DNA from: Microbulbifer harenosus | GTDB lineage: Bacteria; Pseudomonadota; Gammaproteobacteria; Pseudomonadales; Cellvibrionaceae | Direction of reading: 5' to 3' | Assembly: GCF_005771435.1 (NCBI RefSeq) | Contig: NZ_VANI01000008.1 | Coordinates: forward strand, 1-64,000 | DNA length: 64,000 nucleotides | Shown: positions 34,915 through 44,571 of the stretch, in pieces | Position numbering within the stretch: the first letter of the stretch is position 1 | How the letters are laid out: every line of letters starts with the position of its first letter | Notes under the pieces: model-generated | Databases searched by the model: none | Seen by the model: only the letters and a program-made list of their open reading frames with translations | Told to the model about the DNA's origin: nothing | Position numbers and translations under genes: made by a program

Positions 34915-35781
34915 ATGGAGCCCATTAGGCTGGCTGTCAACGGGCGTACGGATATCGGTCAGGTACGCGAGGAAAATGAAGACAGCATTCGCTGCCACAG
35001 CGACCCGAACCACCCCTTTGCCTATGTCGTCGTCGCCGACGGCATGGGCGGTTACAGCGGTGGCGCCATCGCCAGTGCCATTGCCGCAGACACCCTGCAA
35101 AGCCAGCTGAACGGCCTGCTTAATGCCACCTTTCTCGCCTGTTCGCCGCAACAACAGCAACTGATGCTGCGCGCGGCGCTGGTCGAAGCCATCGGAATGG
35201 CCAACCGAAAAATACTGGATACCAAGCAAACACGTCCGCATTTTTCGCAGATGGGAACGACATTGGTCGCCGCTGTCATCTGGCAGGACTTTCTGATTGT
35301 CGCGCATATCGGTGATTCTCGCGCATACCTGTGGAACAACTACGGGCTGCAGCGGCTCACCCGCGATCACAGCGTGGTGCAGGAGATGATCGATTCCGGC
35401 CAGCTGACTCCCGAACAGGCACAATCGTCCCAAGTAAGAAATCACATTACCCGCGCTCTGGGCGTCGCCGAGCGCGTGGAAGCCACCGTCAACAGCTGGA
35501 CCCTGACCGAGAGCGCACTGCTGCTGCTGTGCAGCGACGGCCTCACCGAATACCTGAACGACCACACCATAGAACGAGTACTCGCCACCTATCGCCCCGC
35601 ACTTGAGTGTGTGTACCACTTTATTGAAGATGCCAATCAGTGTGGAGGGCGCGATAACATCAGTGCCGGCATCATCGAATACTGCAGCCGCAGCGACGCT
35701 GTGGCGGAGTTTTCCGGAGATCCGATCACCTTGAAACCGAAAATCAAGGAAGATATTACTGTGCGTAAAATGCAGCGTTGA
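34915..35781 (+). CDS. pppA: PppA, PP2C-family Ser/Thr phosphatase of T6SS
   Basis: 288 residues. PP2C motifs are RTDIGQVREENEDS, VVADGMGGYSGG, HIGDSRAYLW, LTRDHSVVQEMIDSGQLTPEQA, LCSDGLTEYL and GRDNISAGII. The metal-binding aspartates are present. PppA opposes PpkA by dephosphorylating the FHA protein. It has a C-terminal tail of about 35 residues after the last motif. It is divergent from the T6SS block, with the palindrome at 34732 in between. Confidence 0.93.
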   Translation: MEPIRLAVNGRTDIGQVREENEDSIRCHSDPNHPFAYVVVADGMGGYSGGAIASAIAADTLQSQLNGLLNATFLACSPQQQQLMLRAALVEAIGMANRKILDTKQTRPHFSQMGTTLVAAVIWQDFLIVAHIGDSRAYLWNNYGLQRLTRDHSVVQEMIDSGQLTPEQAQSSQVRNHITRALGVAERVEATVNSWTLTESALLLLCSDGLTEYLNDHTIERVLATYRPALECVYHFIEDANQCGGRDNISAGIIEYCSRSDAVAEFSGDPITLKPKIKEDITVRKMQR

Positions 35782-35873
35782 TTCACAACTTCGGATTTCG
35801 CAATCACTTTACATTGGCCGCTGCGCCCACAGTGGATGATAAGCGGCATTCATGAACGTAATGAGTAAACGGC

Positions 35874-38800
35874 ATGACACCGGATCGTCTGGTCGATTTT
35901 ATTCCATCGGTTCTCGCGGAACTTTCGCCCCCCACACTACCGGAAAATCCCGGCAATGCCGTGGCGCTCTGTCGCTGGCTCGAAGCGATCCAGCATCAAA
36001 ACGAAACGCCTGTACCAACTGGCATTCGGAATCCGCTGTGGCCTCTGCCACCGAGTGTTGCGGCAACTCGGTACACGCTCGTGCAGGCGCCTCAGGTACC
36101 GCAGCTGCACCTACCCGCCGGCATCCCCCTGAAATTCTGCAATTATCCCGGGCAGAATTTCCGCGGCGAGTTACTTCCGCCGCTGACGCAGTGCCATCGG
36201 GTTGCCGAGCATGTCATCGCCGCCAACGGCGAATTGGCGTTTGTGCGCACCGATTTTGAACTGCCCGGCCCATTTCCTTTTCGCTGGCAGCGTTTTTATC
36301 GCCAGAGCGCAGACGCTGCGCAGGGACTCGGCTGCGGTTGGCGGCACACCCTGAGCGAATCCCTGCAACTGCCAGAAGCGGCTGCTGAACCCGAGCGCAA
36401 GGTGATATTGCACACCGCGGATGGGCGCAGCATTGCATTTGATCTGCCGGCTATCGGCCAAGCCAGCTTCAATCGCTGCGAGCGCCTGTATTTGCTGCGC
36501 CAGAGTCTGCACAGTTTTCGCCTTGGCGGATTTGCTATGGCGGACAAAATTTTTCGCGCGGACGGCACCGGCCACAGTGCCCCACTGAGTGAAATTCGCG
36601 ACACCTGTGGCAACACGCTCAGCGTGGATTACCGCAATGGCCAGCCGCACAGGATCATCACATCCTGGGGACGTACGCTGGAGTTCGTTTACGACGGTGG
36701 GCAGTTGACCAGGATCGTCAACACGCATGCGGTCGGAGATGCGCCCCTATGCAGCTATCACTTTGATGAAGACCGGCAACTACTTCGCGCGGAGGCCGGC
36801 GACACCGGCGAACGCTATGCGTACGAGAACGGACAACTTCGTCTACTCACTTCGCCCACCGGCACTATGCACTTCGCCTTCGACCGAATTGGCCGGTGCC
36901 ACCGGTTGCAGCACAATGCTCTCGAACTCGAACTTCACTGGCAGCCATCGCGCCGGCTGTGCACCCTGAGCAGCGACGACCAGCACGACATTCACTGGCA
37001 ATTCGATGAGCGCGGCGACCTGATACGGGAGCAACAGGAACAGCGGGAAACCCGCTTCCTCTACGATCACTACCGCAATCTCTGTCTGCGCCAGGACGCG
37101 GATGGCCGACGCACCCTGTTCCGCCACGATGAATTCGGTCGACTGTTGCGGCGCACAAGCGACGGCCGCCACCAGCGTTTTGCCTACGACCCGCAGGGGC
37201 GCTTACTGGGCGCTACCACCTCTGCACCGCAGACAGAAACTACGCGCTGGATATTCCGCTACGGCGAACAACCGCACCCCTCCCAAGTTACCGACCCTGC
37301 CGGCCAGCAGTGGCGATGTGAATACGACGAGCGCGGGCAGTTGCGCCAACTCACCGACCCTGAGTCGGGGCGCACCATTCTGCACTGGGACGGACAATCG
37401 CAGCTGACAACACTGCAGCGCGGCGATAGTCACTATCAGTTCGATTACGACCCCATGGGCAGACTAACCCGTTGCAGCGGCCATCGCCTGCCAACGCGCC
37501 ACTGGCGATATGACACAAACGGAGCACTGCTGCGGGTGGATATGGCCGGAAGTACCTACAGCATCGCCAGAGATGAGCAACACCGCCCCTGCGCCATCGA
37601 CGAAATCACAGTAACCGGCACCGTGCGCTTGCTGCAATGGCAGTGCGATGAACGCAATCTGATTCGTCATGTGCGTTTCGCCAACGGCAGTCCGTGGAAT
37701 CTTGACTACAACCGTCGCGGGCAGCTGTCCGCACTGGCAGTGGATGGCAGCGAGGCTCACTGGCAATACGACCGCTTCGGGCGGCTGCAGGAATTTACCG
37801 ACAGCACGGGCAGGCGTCGGGAGTGGCTGTATGGTTCGAACGGTCGCGTGCGCGAGTACCGCGACAGCGACAACCACTGGTACCTCGAATACCGCGCAGA
37901 CGGCGCCCTGGAAAAGATCCGCAACAATAGCGGCCAACACTGCCATTTTCATTTCGATGACCGCGGACGCCTGCTGCAGGCCTCCAACAATGACTGCGAC
38001 CTGCGCTTCCGCTACGACAGCGGCAACCGACTGATCGCCGAGCACCACGACATTAATCTCGACAGCCGCCGTGAAAGTCTCAGCATCAATTACGATTACG
38101 ACGCCCGCGGCTGGCTCAGGACGTCCGCCTCCGACAGTATCAATACAACCTATATCTTTGCCGCCAGCGGTGCGCTTTACGGAATGGATACCAATGGCGA
38201 AATGCTGCTGCGCGGCGAACTGGGTATTGCAACTGCCGAAGAAAATGGCGAGGGAAACGGCGACACACAAGTCGAACACTGGACGCTCGGCAAGCATAAA
38301 GTTACGCGGCATTTCGCGCACGGTCTGCTCCAGCAAATCGCACTTGGAGACCGCTTTCAGTGGTACGCGGCCACCGCGGGCGTTCAATTGCGACCCGACT
38401 TTATCGTCGCGCGCGCCGAAGCCGCTTCGGAAGTAGCAGCCGCTGACTGCGACCGGCACGGCAATATTGTCAGCGAAGTGCGCACAAACACCGGTGAGCG
38501 GCTGCGTTACCACTACCAGTTCAACGGCTGGGGGCTGATGCACAGTGCGGAGTGCGGCGACTTCAGCACTTTTTTCCGCTACGACCCGTTTGGGCGCCGG
38601 CTCGCGAAAACCGGCTGCCACAGCCGCTCCCGCCGGCAGCGGCGGGTTTCCAGCTATTGGACAGGCATCGGCCTCTGGCAGGAAACCTCCCGCCTCGGCG
38701 ACAACAGGACAATTACCCACTACCTGCACCACCCGCTGGAAAACACGCCTTTGGCACGTCTGATACACACCGATGAGCACGGGCGGGGCGAAGGCAAAAC

Positions 38801-39170
38801 AAGCAGCGACGAACGGCACTTCTATCTCGCCAGCAGTGGCGGCCACCTGTTGGCCGTACTGAACACGCCGGACGAAGCGCCTTTCTGGCACCGGCAGCAG
38901 GAACCCTCCGCGAACAATCGCGGCCCTGGCACCTTCCGCGGCAGCGACGGCATCCTCGATAGTGAAACGCAGTTGTACTATCGGGATTTCAGCTACTGGC
39001 ACACCGCAGACGGCCGCGCCGCAGCAACGCCACTGGATGCCGGCCAGTGTCGCCTGCTGGTGCGCTACCGCCAGCGTGCCGCCACCATGACCAGCGGTTC
39101 CCACGGAATCTCAGCGGCGGCAGCAGACGACGAAAGCGTCACAAATCCGCCATCCCCCCCATCGAAATAG
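35874..39170 (+). CDS. Rhs/YD-repeat protein with degenerate core end and no toxin domain
   Basis: 1098 residues. The N-terminal segment includes PAGIPLKFCNYPGQNFRGELLPP and a DUF6531-like FVRTDFELPGPFPFRWQRFYR; about 700 residues of YD repeats follow (RYAYENGQLRLL, FLYDHYRNL, WQYDRFGRLQEF). Rhs effectors normally end in an RxPGQ-YDxETGLxYNxxRYYDP...DPIGL core followed by a variable toxin. Here the counterpart reads FRGSDGILDSETQLYYRDFSYWHTADGR, without the DPxG signature, and only about 55 low-complexity residues follow. No PAAR domain is fused and no small immunity gene follows. It may be a defunct or structural Rhs, or carry a novel short tip. It lies beside pppA, so it is probably T6SS-associated. 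Confidence 0.85.
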   Translation: MTPDRLVDFIPSVLAELSPPTLPENPGNAVALCRWLEAIQHQNETPVPTGIRNPLWPLPPSVAATRYTLVQAPQVPQLHLPAGIPLKFCNYPGQNFRGELLPPLTQCHRVAEHVIAANGELAFVRTDFELPGPFPFRWQRFYRQSADAAQGLGCGWRHTLSESLQLPEAAAEPERKVILHTADGRSIAFDLPAIGQASFNRCERLYLLRQSLHSFRLGGFAMADKIFRADGTGHSAPLSEIRDTCGNTLSVDYRNGQPHRIITSWGRTLEFVYDGGQLTRIVNTHAVGDAPLCSYHFDEDRQLLRAEAGDTGERYAYENGQLRLLTSPTGTMHFAFDRIGRCHRLQHNALELELHWQPSRRLCTLSSDDQHDIHWQFDERGDLIREQQEQRETRFLYDHYRNLCLRQDADGRRTLFRHDEFGRLLRRTSDGRHQRFAYDPQGRLLGATTSAPQTETTRWIFRYGEQPHPSQVTDPAGQQWRCEYDERGQLRQLTDPESGRTILHWDGQSQLTTLQRGDSHYQFDYDPMGRLTRCSGHRLPTRHWRYDTNGALLRVDMAGSTYSIARDEQHRPCAIDEITVTGTVRLLQWQCDERNLIRHVRFANGSPWNLDYNRRGQLSALAVDGSEAHWQYDRFGRLQEFTDSTGRRREWLYGSNGRVREYRDSDNHWYLEYRADGALEKIRNNSGQHCHFHFDDRGRLLQASNNDCDLRFRYDSGNRLIAEHHDINLDSRRESLSINYDYDARGWLRTSASDSINTTYIFAASGALYGMDTNGEMLLRGELGIATAEENGEGNGDTQVEHWTLGKHKVTRHFAHGLLQQIALGDRFQWYAATAGVQLRPDFIVARAEAASEVAAADCDRHGNIVSEVRTNTGERLRYHYQFNGWGLMHSAECGDFSTFFRYDPFGRRLAKTGCHSRSRRQRRVSSYWTGIGLWQETSRLGDNRTITHYLHHPLENTPLARLIHTDEHGRGEGKTSSDERHFYLASSGGHLLAVLNTPDEAPFWHRQQEPSANNRGPGTFRGSDGILDSETQLYYRDFSYWHTADGRAAATPLDAGQCRLLVRYRQRAATMTSGSHGISAAAADDESVTNPPSPPSK

Positions 39171-39194
39171 CACCATCGTACTTCTTTTTGGCGC

Positions 39195-39218
39195 CCGCTC
39201 CCCTTGGTCGGGGAGCGG
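39195..39218. terminator. Hairpin after the rhs gene, possible terminator
   Basis: CCGCTCCCC/GGGGAGCGG stem (39195-39203 with 39210-39218), 25 bp after the rhs stop. No T tract follows on the plus strand, so confidence is moderate. Confidence 0.4.
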
Positions 39219-39324
39219 CTTGGATTAGCATGGCGTACGCAAGACAGCGTTGTCATTGAATACCCGTGCCCCGCTGTGCGAGCGCAAACCCGACAAGATC
39301 AACAACAATAAATAGGAAATCATC

Positions 39325-40530
39325 ATGAAATCCGCCACCCACCAACTGGGCTGCAGTGCTCTAACGCCCATGTTCTCCGCCCTCGGAACCGCCGTCTCAC
39401 TGTTGCTGTTCGGTGCCATCAGCCAGACCGCCCAGGCACACGGCACCATGGAAGTCCCCGAGAGCCGGATCTACAACTGCTTCCTGAACAACCCGGAAAA
39501 CCCCTCCGACCCAGCCTGCGCCGCCGCCAAGGCTGTCGGCGGCACGCAGCCCTTCTACGACTGGAACGAGATAAACCAGGCCAACGCCGACGGCAAGCAC
39601 CAGGCACTGGTGCCGGACGGCCAGCTGTGCGCCGGCGGCCGCAGCAAATACGCCGGTATGAACCTGGCCCGCAGTGATTGGCAGGCCACCCCCATCACCC
39701 CCAAAGCGGACGGCACCTTCGATTTTCGTTTCTATGCCACGGCCCCGCACAGCACCCGCGACTGGGTTTTCTATATCACCCGCCAGGGCTACACCGGCAG
39801 CGCACCGCTGAAATGGAGTGACCTGTTTGAATTCTGCCGCCTCGGGAATGTGCCGGTAGGTGCGGACAAGCGCTACACCCTAACCTGCCCGCTGCCGCAA
39901 CTCACCGGTAAGCACGTGATCTACACCACCTGGCAGCGCAACGACAGCACCGAGGCTTTTTACACCTGTACCGATGTGGTGCTCGGTGGCGGCAGCACCA
40001 GCGCCTGGGTTGACGCAGGTGCCCTGCAGGCGCAGTCGGACCTGCCCGCCGGCAGCCAAGTGACCCTGCGCCTGTTCAATAGCAGCGGCAACGACCTGGA
40101 AAGCATTGTGTACGACGTCAGCCAGGACGCTTCCGCCGCGGACTGGGCCTTCGGGTTTGCCTCCGCCGTCAACGCCCAGTCCCAGTATGCCCGCATCGGC
40201 GTGCTCGACCCGGCCAGCGACAGCATCACCCCGGCACGCAGTGCCTCGGGGAACCGTGTCTACACCGAGGCGGGACTGGACGTGAGCCATGAGGTGGACA
40301 TCCAGCCTGGTAACGACAATGAGCCTCCCACTGGAAATGAGGATTACGACTATGTGTACCCGGCGGGAATCGGCAGCTATGTGCCGGGAGAAACCGTGGT
40401 GCTAGGCAGTGACGGCAACCGCTACCAGTGCCGCCCCTTCCCGGAGGGACAGTGGTGCAACATCAACAGCGCCTATCACTACGCGCCCGGCACCGGCACC
40501 AACTGGACGGATGCGTGGCTCAAGCTCTGA
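39325..40530 (+). CDS. Secreted AA10 lytic polysaccharide monooxygenase with C-terminal carbohydrate-binding module
   Basis: 401 residues. The signal peptide is cleaved after AQA, giving mature N-terminal His39, the first ligand of the copper histidine brace; His142 in TAPHSTRDWVFY is the second. Other family blocks are PESRIYNCFLNNPENPSDPACAAAKAVGG and YTTWQRNDSTEAFYTCTDV. About 226-300 resembles the GbpA second domain (STSAWVDAGAL..., QVTLRLFNSSGNDL). After a short acidic linker the last about 55 residues (YVPGETVVLGSDGNRYQCRPFPEGQWC...) form a CBM5/12/73-like chitin-binding module. It oxidatively cleaves chitin or cellulose outside the cell; chitin is likelier from the module. AGGAAA precedes the ATG. 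Confidence 0.93.
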   Translation: MKSATHQLGCSALTPMFSALGTAVSLLLFGAISQTAQAHGTMEVPESRIYNCFLNNPENPSDPACAAAKAVGGTQPFYDWNEINQANADGKHQALVPDGQLCAGGRSKYAGMNLARSDWQATPITPKADGTFDFRFYATAPHSTRDWVFYITRQGYTGSAPLKWSDLFEFCRLGNVPVGADKRYTLTCPLPQLTGKHVIYTTWQRNDSTEAFYTCTDVVLGGGSTSAWVDAGALQAQSDLPAGSQVTLRLFNSSGNDLESIVYDVSQDASAADWAFGFASAVNAQSQYARIGVLDPASDSITPARSASGNRVYTEAGLDVSHEVDIQPGNDNEPPTGNEDYDYVYPAGIGSYVPGETVVLGSDGNRYQCRPFPEGQWCNINSAYHYAPGTGTNWTDAWLKL

Positions 40531-40563
40531 CCCGGTGAAGTGAAATAGCGTCAAGCAGATACG

Positions 40564-40599
40564 AAAAAGCCCGGCACTGATCGCAGTGCCGGGCTTTTT
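40564..40599. terminator. Bidirectional rho-independent terminator
   Basis: The arms 40564-40579 and 40584-40599 are perfectly complementary (AAAAAGCCCGGCACTG and its complement) with loop ATCG, giving T5 on both strands. It separates the convergent LPMO and MFS genes. Confidence 0.92.
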
Positions 40600-40621
40600 G
40601 TATCTCGGAGTTCAGACGCCG

Positions 40622-41824
40622 TCAGGTTGGTACCGGTTCTGCCGGCCGGCGCAAGGTCAGCATAAACAGCACTGCCGCCAGCACACCACAGATCGCGATG
40701 GCCGCCACCAGCGTCAGCGGGGTGCCGTCGAATACCGCACTGACAATGCCGATGGCCGCAGCACCCAGCATCATCTGCAAGGTGCCACCCAGAGACGCGG
40801 CGGTACCGGCGATGGGACCGTGTTCGTCCAGCGACAACACCATGGTCGTGGGAAGTACAAGGCCCAGAAAAGCATTGCCCAGTAACAACAGTCCCACCAG
40901 AATCGCAAAATCGTCCATCCCCAGCAGATTCAGCAGCAGATTCACCGCCGCACTGAGCGCAAACCCCACCACGGCCCACTTGACGACGGCCACCCCGCCG
41001 AAGCGCTCACACAGATTGGCGGCAAACTGGCTAGCGGTGAAAAAACCCAGTGCGTTCAGCGCAAATGCCAGGCTGAACTGAGTGGAGGTAAGTCCGTAAT
41101 AATCCGTGTAGAGGAAACTGGAAACAGACAGAAACGCAAAGAAACTGGCCATTCCCACGCCACCGATCAACGTCATTCCCATGAAGTATGCATCGCGCAA
41201 CAACACCCGGAAAGCATCAAACATGGCGCTCAGTTCCAACGGCGTACGCGCGGAAACCGACAGTGTTTCCGGCAGCGCAAAGCGAATCAAAAACAGGCTC
41301 GCAACGGTCGCCAAGGCCACGCCGTAGAACACCGCAGGCCAGCCGAACGGCGCCATCAGCAGACTGCCTACCAGAGGTGCCAACATCGGGGAGATGGAAA
41401 TTACCAGCATAACCGTGGTCATCAGGCGCGTGGCCTCGGTACCGGTGTAGCGGTCGCGGATGATTGCACGCGGAATCGACATCACCGACGCCGCGCCGAT
41501 CCCCTGCACAAAGCGCAGCGCGATCAACCACTCGATGGTCGGCGCGAGCGCGCAGCCCACAGAGGCAATCAGAAATAGCACCAGCCCGAAATACAATGGC
41601 GGCTTGCGTCCGAACATATCCGCGGCCGGGCCATAGAACAGCTGGCATATGCCAAACGCAATAAAGAACGACACCAGAGTGTACTGGGACATAGCCGTCG
41701 GCACGCCGTACTCCTCTGCCATAACCGGCATCGCCGGCAAGTACATATCGATGGCAAAGGGGCCAACACAGCTCAACAGCCCCAGAATCAGGGCCATCTT
41801 CATTAATTCAGGTTTCATTGCCAT
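40622..41824 (-). CDS. MFS exporter, Bcr/CflA drug-resistance family
   Basis: About 400 residues from ATG 41824, just before the first membrane helix (MKMALILGLLSCVGPFAIDMYLPAMPVMAEEY, the DHA1 Bcr/CflA opening). Twelve helices are visible. Motif A is present as GPAADMFGRKPPLYFGLVLF, and RFVQGIGAASVMSIPRAIIRD is a family hallmark. The expected role is proton-driven export of drugs or small amphiphiles. A longer frame from 41920 would prepend a non-membrane tail and is unlikely. It is divergent from the aspartoacylase-family gene, about 190 bp away. Confidence 0.9.
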   Translation of the reverse strand: MAMKPELMKMALILGLLSCVGPFAIDMYLPAMPVMAEEYGVPTAMSQYTLVSFFIAFGICQLFYGPAADMFGRKPPLYFGLVLFLIASVGCALAPTIEWLIALRFVQGIGAASVMSIPRAIIRDRYTGTEATRLMTTVMLVISISPMLAPLVGSLLMAPFGWPAVFYGVALATVASLFLIRFALPETLSVSARTPLELSAMFDAFRVLLRDAYFMGMTLIGGVGMASFFAFLSVSSFLYTDYYGLTSTQFSLAFALNALGFFTASQFAANLCERFGGVAVVKWAVVGFALSAAVNLLLNLLGMDDFAILVGLLLLGNAFLGLVLPTTMVLSLDEHGPIAGTAASLGGTLQMMLGAAAIGIVSAVFDGTPLTLVAAIAICGVLAAVLFMLTLRRPAEPVPT

Positions 41825-42011
41825 CCGTACATCCAGTTTCCAAAATCCCGAACGCGCAGGGTCCGGACCACGCCCGATTCTAACAGCAGCCGATGACAGT
41901 TCCGAAACCCCAACCGCCATAAACTACAGATATCCATCATCGCGACTTCCATCAAGCGGAAAGTCACTTCTACAATTACCCGTCAGACACACGCGGAAAC
42001 AACCAAAACCC

Positions 42012-43028
42012 ATGGACGATGTCATCACCATCGCCGGCATTCCCGTCGCCCGCGGTGAAACCCGCAAAATCGAACTGCCCATCGTGCGCCTGTACACCGA
42101 CACGGAAATGGCCATTCCCGTATACGTGCAACGCGGCAAAAAATCCGGCCCCACCATCTTCGTGTGCGCCGCACTGCACGGCGACGAACTGAACGGAGTG
42201 GAAATCATCAGCCGCCTGATCAACAGCAAGGCACTCAAATCCCTGCGCGGCACCCTCATAGCCGTACCGGTGGTCAACGTCTACGGCGTACTGCAGCAGT
42301 CCCGCTACCTCCCCGACCGCCGCGACCTCAACCGCTCCTTTCCCGGCTCCGCGCGCGGCTCCCTCGCCGCGCGCATGGCCCACGTCTTCCTCGACCAAAT
42401 CGTTTCCAAATGCGACTACGGCATCGACCTGCACACCGGCGCCGTACACCGCAGCAACCTCCCGCAGATCCGCGCCAACCTCGACGACCAGCAAACCCGC
42501 GCCATGGCCGCCGCCTTCGGCGTCCCGGTCCTCCTCAACGCCACCCTGCGCGACGGCTCCCTGCGCCAGGCCGCCGCCGACCTCGGCGTGCGTATCCTGC
42601 TGTACGAAGCCGGCGAAGCCCTGCGCTTCGACGAACTCTGCATCCGCGCCGGCCTCAAAGGCGTCCTCAACGTCCTGCGCCACCTGGACATGCTCCCCCC
42701 GAGAAAAGCCCCCCACGGCATCGAACCCTTCGTCGCCCGCCGCAGCGGCTGGCTGCGCGCCGGCGACAGCGGCATCGTCAACCACAAACGCCAGCTCGGC
42801 GACCACGTGCGCAAAGGCGAAACCCTCGCCACCATCGCCGATCTCTACGGCAACGAACTCGACAAGGTAGTGGCAGACGCCGACGGCATCATCATCGGCA
42901 AACAGAACATCCCGCTGGTGCAGGAAGGCGAGGCGATGTACCACGTGGCGTATTTCCATGAGCCGAACGAGGTACTGGAAAATCTGGAATTGCTGCAGGA
43001 TACGTTGTTACCGGAAGAGAACTACTAA
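42012..43028 (+). CDS. Succinylglutamate desuccinylase/aspartoacylase family zinc hydrolase
   Basis: 338 residues from ATG 42012 (MDDVITIAGIPVARGETRKIELPIVRLYTD). M14-like zinc motifs are CAALHGDELNGVE (His and Glu ligands) and GIDLHTGAVHRSNLPQIRANL (third His). Also seen are FPGSARGSLAARMAH and a C-terminal barrel-sandwich part (GDSGIVNHKRQLGDHVRKGETLATI). The family deacylates N-acyl amino acids or related amides; the exact substrate cannot be told. A longer frame from 41649 overlaps the divergent MFS gene and is rejected. GC is high in the 3' half, which creates long antisense open frames. Confidence 0.88.
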   Translation: MDDVITIAGIPVARGETRKIELPIVRLYTDTEMAIPVYVQRGKKSGPTIFVCAALHGDELNGVEIISRLINSKALKSLRGTLIAVPVVNVYGVLQQSRYLPDRRDLNRSFPGSARGSLAARMAHVFLDQIVSKCDYGIDLHTGAVHRSNLPQIRANLDDQQTRAMAAAFGVPVLLNATLRDGSLRQAAADLGVRILLYEAGEALRFDELCIRAGLKGVLNVLRHLDMLPPRKAPHGIEPFVARRSGWLRAGDSGIVNHKRQLGDHVRKGETLATIADLYGNELDKVVADADGIIIGKQNIPLVQEGEAMYHVAYFHEPNEVLENLELLQDTLLPEENY

Positions 43029-43071
43029 CTCCCAGCAACCTCGCTTACGAAGTGATTAAACCTGAGGTGAA

Positions 43072-43183
43072 GGACAGGTAGCGGGGGAAGCATTTCGAAA
43101 GCGTCGGCAACAGGGATGTTGCCGACGCAGCGTACATGGATGTATTCACAGCGGTTTCGAAATGCTTCACCCGCTGCCTGGCC
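43072..43183 (+). repeat. Hairpin repeat, copy A (forward)
   Basis: Outer stem GAAGCATTTCGAAA (43087-43100) pairs with 43155-43168, and near-complementary ends (43072-43085 with 43170-43183) extend it. Inner hairpin 1 is GCGTCGGCAAC/GTTGCCGACGC (43101-43128) with loop AGGGAT. Hairpin 2 GTACATGGATGT (43132-43143) differs from the CsrA consensus at one base. It lies between convergent gene ends, on the sense strand of the upstream gene. Confidence 0.9.
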
Positions 43184-43210
43184 GCCAGCGGGCCAGAAAA
43201 AAGCTCTTCG

Positions 43211-44437
43211 TTATTTCTTGCGCAGAAGCTCCAGAACTTCCTTGCTGGGGAAACCCTGAAGCTCAACCCCGGCGCTCTCCTCAAACTTGAGAATCGCCTT
43301 GCGGGTCTCGCCCCCGGCCTTGCCATCGACCTCACCGTCGTAGAAACCCTTCTCCTTCAGCTTGGTCTGCAGCTCCACCACCTCATCGTGATCCAGCTTG
43401 GTAAACGGACGCTTCCAATCCCTCGTCAGCGGCTCCGCCCCACCAATCTGATCCGCCAGAATCCCCACCGCCAACGCATAGCGGTCAGAATTGTTGTAAC
43501 GCTTAATCACAAAGAAATTCTTCAGCACCAGAAACGCCGGACCACCGCGCCCCGCCGGCACCTTCAACTCCGCCACATCATCCGGACGCGGAAACGCCTG
43601 CCCGCGCACCCGCTTCACCCCGAGCTTCTCCCACTCCGCAATCGTCAACTTACCCGCCGGCAACTTGCGCTCCGGAATCGTCACCTCATAACCCCAGGTC
43701 TCCCCGCTGCGCCAGCCATTCTTGCTCAGCAGACTCGCCGCCGTCGCCAGCGCATCCGGTACAGAGTTCCAGATATCGCGCTTGCCATCGCCATCCATAT
43801 CCACCGCGTACGCCTGGTAACTGGTGGGAATAAACTGCGTATGGCCCATGGCGCCGGCCCAGGAACCGGTAAGATGACTCTCGTCGATATCACCGCTCTG
43901 CAGAATTTTCAGCGCCGCCAGCAGCTGATTGGTACCGAACTTTTTGCGCTTGGGATCGGCATACGCCAGAGTCGCCAGCGAACGCACCACACTGCGCATT
44001 ACATTCTGGTTATCCAGGATCGCACCGAAGCTCGACTCCATCGACCAGATCGCCAACAGGATATTCGGGTTCACCCCGAACTTTTTCTCGATCTTTTCCA
44101 GCCAGGGCTGCAGCTCCTGCTTCTTCTCGCGCCCGCGTTTCACCGCAAACTTGGTGATGCGGTTGTCGAAGTACTGCCACGCCGGCGCCTTAAACTCCGG
44201 CTGGAAGCTCGCCTTGTCCAGCACCCACTGATCCGGGGAGTCGATACCCTTGAAGGCGCGGTCGAACGTCTCCGCAGTAATCCCCTCGGCCAACGCCTGC
44301 TTGCGGAATTCCTGCTTCCACTTTTCAAACCCCGGGTCCGCCGCGGCACTCGCCAAAAGCGGCAACATCAGCAGCGCAGAAAACAAAAACGAAATAAAAC
44401 CGAAGCGGCGCACCGACGCCGTGGTGGACTGGACCAT
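43211..44437 (-). CDS. Lytic murein transglycosylase, MltB family, with peptidoglycan-binding domain
   Basis: 408 residues. A signal peptide (FGFISFLFSALLMLPLLASAAA) has no lipobox Cys, so the protein is probably soluble periplasmic. The SLT_2 catalytic domain (about 38-330) has catalytic Glu134 in AIWSMESSFGAI, then GSWAGAMGHTQFIPTSYQAYAVDMDGDGKRDIW. A C-terminal PG_binding_1 domain (about 345-405: VVELQTKLKEKGFYDGEVDGKAGGETRKAILKFE) follows. It cleaves glycan strands, leaving 1,6-anhydroMurNAc. AAGGAG precedes the ATG. Confidence 0.93.
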   Translation of the reverse strand: MVQSTTASVRRFGFISFLFSALLMLPLLASAAADPGFEKWKQEFRKQALAEGITAETFDRAFKGIDSPDQWVLDKASFQPEFKAPAWQYFDNRITKFAVKRGREKKQELQPWLEKIEKKFGVNPNILLAIWSMESSFGAILDNQNVMRSVVRSLATLAYADPKRKKFGTNQLLAALKILQSGDIDESHLTGSWAGAMGHTQFIPTSYQAYAVDMDGDGKRDIWNSVPDALATAASLLSKNGWRSGETWGYEVTIPERKLPAGKLTIAEWEKLGVKRVRGQAFPRPDDVAELKVPAGRGGPAFLVLKNFFVIKRYNNSDRYALAVGILADQIGGAEPLTRDWKRPFTKLDHDEVVELQTKLKEKGFYDGEVDGKAGGETRKAILKFEESAGVELQGFPSKEVLELLRKK

Positions 44438-44571
44438 GACAACTCCTTGGCAGAAACAGCTCGCACAAGGGTAGAACGGAAGCCCGTCAACGGAAAGGGA
44501 GGAAAAGCGCCAGCCGCTCAGGCTGTGACCGGACCGACACTCTTTTCAACGGCGAAGGGGAAAGCCCGGAA

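Noticed and set aside
35852..36259. Small gene upstream of rhs starting MNVMSKRHDTG
   Set aside because: It overlaps the rhs frame for its whole length and has no recognisable fold; the rhs frame has clear family similarity.
37464..39104. A 546-codon open frame antisense to the rhs gene
   Set aside because: Its protein is a low-complexity V/A/G-rich shadow produced by high-GC third positions of the sense gene; no domain and no ribosome site.
42164..42961. Long Arg/Pro-rich frame overlapping the aspartoacylase-family gene
   Set aside because: Composition is almost only R, P, H and Q, typical of a +1 shadow of a GC-rich gene.
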